The translations under genes were made by a program, and so were the position numbers. The notes below the pieces were generated by a model that searched no databases, was not told where the DNA came from, and saw only the letters and a program-made list of their open reading frames with translations. Below are positions 60,531 through 64,000 of a DNA stretch of 64,000 bases, piece after piece; within the stretch, counting starts at the first letter, position 1; the number at the start of each line of letters is the position of its first letter. Source of the DNA: Arabidopsis thaliana (Eukaryota; Streptophyta; Magnoliopsida; Brassicales; Brassicaceae); assembly GCF_000001735.4 (NCBI RefSeq), contig NC_003075.7, positions 2,667,001-2,731,000 of the forward strand. Direction: 5' to 3'.

Positions 60531-61378
60531 GTTTCGAAACGCAAAGAGAAAATCCCAAAAAAAATAAAATCAGAAGAGGTTTACACAGCGAAGAAGAAAA
60601 TTGTGATGAGAGCAAATTGAGAGAGAAGAGGATTTGTGAAGCTTTAGGGTTATATATACAAGCGTGTTCAACAACGGTCAGGTTCTAGTTTCCTTTTTCC
60701 TGCCACGAAGAAATTTTCTTTTTTCTTTATGGGCTTTTAATTTGGGCTTTAATCCTGATGGGCTATGGGATGAGTTGTATGATATTGTTTATGGCTAATT
60801 CAGAATTATGTGGTGTGGTTTTGTTTAAATATGATTGGTTCAATTCCGGTTAACCTTTGGTTAACTGTTTTGTCTCTTCCCTGTTCTGTGGCGTTAGTTA
60901 CTGTAATTTCACTGATAATGGAAAAGAGAGAGCGTCGTTTGTTTGCAGTGATGGCTCTGGCTTTTACGGAAACTTCCGTACTCTTTTAACAGACCTGTGT
61001 ATGTTGTAGCTTATGATAGAGCAATGTAAAACAATTTAGGGTTTTTTTTTTTTGTTTTTGTTTTTTCTGTGCACACAAGGTGTTCGACGAAATGACTGTG
61101 AGACAGAGTAAGAAAAGACTCTCTCAACATGTGTTTTGCAATGTTCGAAGAAGAAAATATTATTAGGAGAGGTGATTACACTTTCTGCATATTTGAGCCC
61201 AAAATGGGAAAAATAAAAGATCAAAAAGGCAAGGAGCATGATCATTCTCAGTGTCGGAGATACGGTTATGAAGGAAGAAATTAAAAAAATACTATATGAC
61301 TAGTTCTTTAGATGAAACTGTGAAGGATAAAAGGACACACTATCCCTAGTTTTGATGAAGAAGTGTTGAATTCTAAAG
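60531..61378. other. Promoter of the RING gene and intergenic DNA
   Basis: TATATATA near 60651 is a candidate TATA box for the minus-strand RING gene. The rest is AT-rich, and short frames such as 61036-61245 have no support. Confidence 0.45.
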
Positions 61379-61383
61379 GGCAT

Positions 61384-61664
61384 TGATAAGAAAGAAAGCG
61401 TAATCCGTGTATTTCTTATCTATCAATCCAATTACAAAGAATCAAAACCCTAAATCGATAAGCTTGGAGTTACAGTTCTCCAATCTTATCTCCTAAGAAC
61501 AGAGCACATAAGCCCTAATTCTACTCGCAACATCAATATGATCACGCAGGATGATTCTCTATGTTTGCTCTCTATCTCTATTTATACTCTGAATTCTTCT
61601 CATGCTTCTCTTTGGCTCTTCACACGTGCCTATTCATCTCACTCACACATGTGCTCTCTTATCA
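61384..61664 (-). mobile_element. Solo LTR fossil
   Basis: 281 bp starting TGATAAGA and ending TCTTATCA, flanked by GGCAT at 61379-61383 and 61665-61669, a 5-bp target duplication. Read on the minus strand it has a TATA-like ATAAATAGAG and the LTR end pattern. It is a single LTR without an internal region, probably of a Copia-type element. The perfect duplication suggests modest age. Confidence 0.7.
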
Positions 61665-61699
61665 GGCATTCGACGTTTTAGCATGGCTTAGGATCTCCA

Positions 61700-63095
61700 A
61701 ATTTTGCAGGGTCTGAGGAAGAGAGTGCAGATTTTGGTGAGTGAACAAAATATAAATGTTATGCTAACCTATCTTATTTATATACTTAAAATACTTAATT
61801 TTTGTTTTGATGTTAAGTGCATCCATCACCTGAAGTGGTCTTCTGCCAACAACTCCTCCTCCCACACCACAAACAAGGCCAAAGGACTGAATCACTATGA
61901 TAAGGGCAGTTTATCCTGTGACTTTGATTATTTCATTACCTGTTTTGCATACTGATTACTGAATTTGGAACAGTATCTTGAGAAAAAGGAGTGAGGATCC
62001 TAGTAAGACTGTTCGTAAGAGAAAGAAGTTGTCTTCATCAAAACTAGGTTTTCGGAGACTTGATAACCAGTCAAAGAAGGATCAACTTTTCAACGAGCCC
62101 TTGTTTACTGGTAAAACTTTCCAGTGACTCTTTCTTTCAGTTTTACTTTCTGTTGCCCTTTGTTTTTAATTGCCTATCTACATTTATCTGCAGGCTTCTC
62201 AAATGTTTTACTCAGTGTCTTTAAAAAGGATTGTGTAGCAAAATCATATTTTGCTGCTCCTAAAGAACCTGCATCTGTACCTGTATCATCTCCTACTCGA
62301 GAAGCTGAAACAGAAATTAACTCGGCCTCTCCAGTTACACAATCTACAGTTCCTGATTCTACTAATCAAGAGAGTACGGTTCAGCGATCTTCAGGTCAGC
62401 AAACTGAACATTTCCAAGGTGTTGCACTTAAATTCGTGCATGAAAACATTCATATCTAAACTGAACAAGTTCACCTTCTGGAACCAATGACTTCACCACT
62501 CATCCTGAAACGGTGGAGACAAGATCTTATAGAACAAAACATTCAAATTCCACTATTCCATAGGTTTTGCCTGGACTAAACATCCTCGAGTACATGCTAT
62601 CACCACCTCCAAGATCTTCACCTTTTAGAACCAATGGCTTCACCATTCATCCTGAAACATGGGAGACAGGATCTTACAGAACACAACCTTCAACTTCCAA
62701 CAATACAGAGGTTTGTTCTCACATTTTTCGCTTGTGTTTACCATTCCTGGTGCTTTTGCTAACATTGATAGCAGATACTTTTTGGTTGTGCCATACAGGA
62801 ACTTCATTTTCTTGAGGAAGGTGTCAATACCCCGGTAAGATCACCGGTTACTCAAGATTCTGGGGGTTTTTCAGGAAGAACAAGGTACCAAGATTCCAAA
62901 AACCATGTAGCGTTTTTAAGAGCCTATCGTTTCTATACTAACCATCTAACATTCATTGAACATTACAGAGCCTTGGCTCAGCATCTTAAAGAACGTTATT
63001 CTGGATATCTAAGTTTGAACAAGATCTTGGAAGGAAAGACAAGAAAAATAGCTGCTCGAATGTTCTACGAGACACTGGTGATTGATTCTCAATAG
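61700..63095 (+). pseudogene. C-terminal RAD21/SCC1 cohesin (SYN-type) remnant
   Basis: Several exon-like pieces: KTVRKRKKLSSSKLGFRRLD then NQSKKDQLFNEPLFTG (about 62000-62110), NVLLSVFKKDCVAKSYFAAP (from about 62205), GLNILEYMLSPPPRSSPF (62573 on), and at the end ALAQHLKERY, LNKILEGKTRKIAARMFYET, stop at 63093-63095. The last piece is the winged-helix C-terminus by which RAD21/REC8 kleisins bind SMC1. The N-terminal SMC3-binding domain is absent. A block at about 62475-62565 is duplicated at 62618-62708, with a stop between, which breaks the reading. I regard it as a decayed copy of a SYN2/SYN3/SYN4-like gene. Confidence 0.65.
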
Positions 63096-64000
63096 ATTTC
63101 TATTCGTTTTATCTCTCTATGCATTGCCTCTAATTGAGATTTGAAGATGTAGTTGCTGCTGATGGAGTTGTTGAATGATACAAGAAGTAATACGCGATTT
63201 TATCTGATGGAATTTCTGAATGATTCAAGAAGTAATTCAGGATGCGACAGTTTTGTGTGAGTGTCGGTTTCTAGAAGATTTGAGAAGAGCGTGTTTAGAG
63301 GATGAAACAAAAAGGAAAAAGGACTTAAAGAGATTTGGAAGACTTGATGAAAGTGGAGTTTGATGAGAAAAAGGAAAAGAGTAAAAAGGAAATTTACTTT
63401 TTCTTACAGAAAAAGGAAATCTTCTCCTATGGTGATTAGGCAATCGTTTTGACTATATAAAGAGGTGCTAGGACGTCTTGGAGAGGCAGGAGAGCTGAGG
63501 CATAAAGACAAATCATTGAGAGCTTTCTAAGGGTGTGTGCGACATAGTTTCGCGGTTTTATGCGACATAGTTTCGCAGGTTTGGTGCTTGTGTGATCAAG
63601 CTTGTTTGGTGGTGTGTGAAAGTTGTTCCAGAAACTTGGAGAATTGAAGTCTAGGCTCAGAAGGAGTTTAGCTCAGGGTTAGGTTATCCTGATTAAATCT
63701 AGACTCAGGGGAGTTTAGTTAAGGGTAGAGATTATCCTTAAGGTTTCACGTTTATAGAAGGGAGCGGTAAATCAAGAGGGGTGTGCTTGTTTTACGCGTT
63801 TGCGAATTGGTTGTAATTTGCTTTCTTGTTCTAGTGAAATCGAAATCTGGACGTGGTCCCGGGGAGTAGGAAAAACCGAACCTCGTTAACAAATTTCTTG
63901 TCTCTTTACTTTCTGCACTTTATTGTTACCTCATCCGCACTTACAAGTGGTATCAGAGCAGGTTCTTGATAGAGATTTAGTCTTGTTTCGAGTAGATCAG
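63096..64000 (+). mobile_element. 5' LTR and primer-binding site of a Copia-type element (runs off the window)
   Basis: TGGTATCAGAGC at 63948-63959 is the initiator-Met tRNA primer-binding site of Copia elements, two bases after an LTR end (CA at 63944-63945). The LTR contains TATATAAAG at 63454-63462. Its left border was not resolved; it lies somewhere after about 63100. The internal region continues beyond position 64000, so completeness cannot be judged. Confidence 0.75.

Overview
This window is plant nuclear DNA. It shows AT-rich intergenic DNA, many short GT-AG introns, and a run of genes I recognise from the short arm of Arabidopsis thaliana chromosome 4, from a bHLH gene through PSBQ2, ATK5, CRK25, LPXD2 and UBQ10 to AGD13 (the At4g05170 to At4g05350 neighbourhood). 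Locus names are from memory. Domain, exon and repeat statements were read from the sequence.

Layout. Positions 1-19 kb are ordinary host genes: bHLH factor (-), PsbQ (-), kinesin-14 ATK5 (+), receptor-like kinase CRK25 (-), LpxD-type acyltransferase (+) and an NHL/LEA-type membrane protein (-). One gap near 7 kb holds a LINE tail inside a probable Helitron end. Positions 19-28.4 kb and 47.7-49 kb hold an amplified family of ubiquitin-like (UBL) genes without the conjugating Gly-Gly end. They share a promoter block, and one may use an LTR-like insertion as an intron. A foldback Mutator-like element (22496-23620, 10-bp target duplication) sits among them. Positions 51.2-53 kb hold UBQ10 with its leader intron and six ubiquitin repeats, followed by AGD13 (-), a decayed AAA-ATPase fragment, a RING-H2 gene (-), a decayed RAD21 cohesin tail, a solo LTR, and the start of a Copia element that runs off the right edge.

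The main finding is a single 17-kb Mutator-like transposon at 30075-47156 that splits the UBL cluster. I infer its ends from a 9-bp duplication (TTATATAAA) directly flanking degenerate inverted termini. It carries a DUF1985/ULP1-protease gene, three related Cys-rich F-box-family-like ORFs, an RPA-like OB-fold gene, and a MuDR-type transposase with SWIM and CCHC motifs. The ULP1 gene and the transposase both carry in-frame stops. A Ty3/Gypsy LTR fossil is nested inside with its own duplication (AATGG). The perfect palindrome TGTACGTACA occurs at least ten times inside the element, in introns, spacers and a duplicated coding segment, and I found no exact copy outside it. That is the pattern expected of target sites for an element-encoded DNA-binding factor, as in the sequence-specific anti-silencing (VANC) systems of VANDAL Mutator elements.
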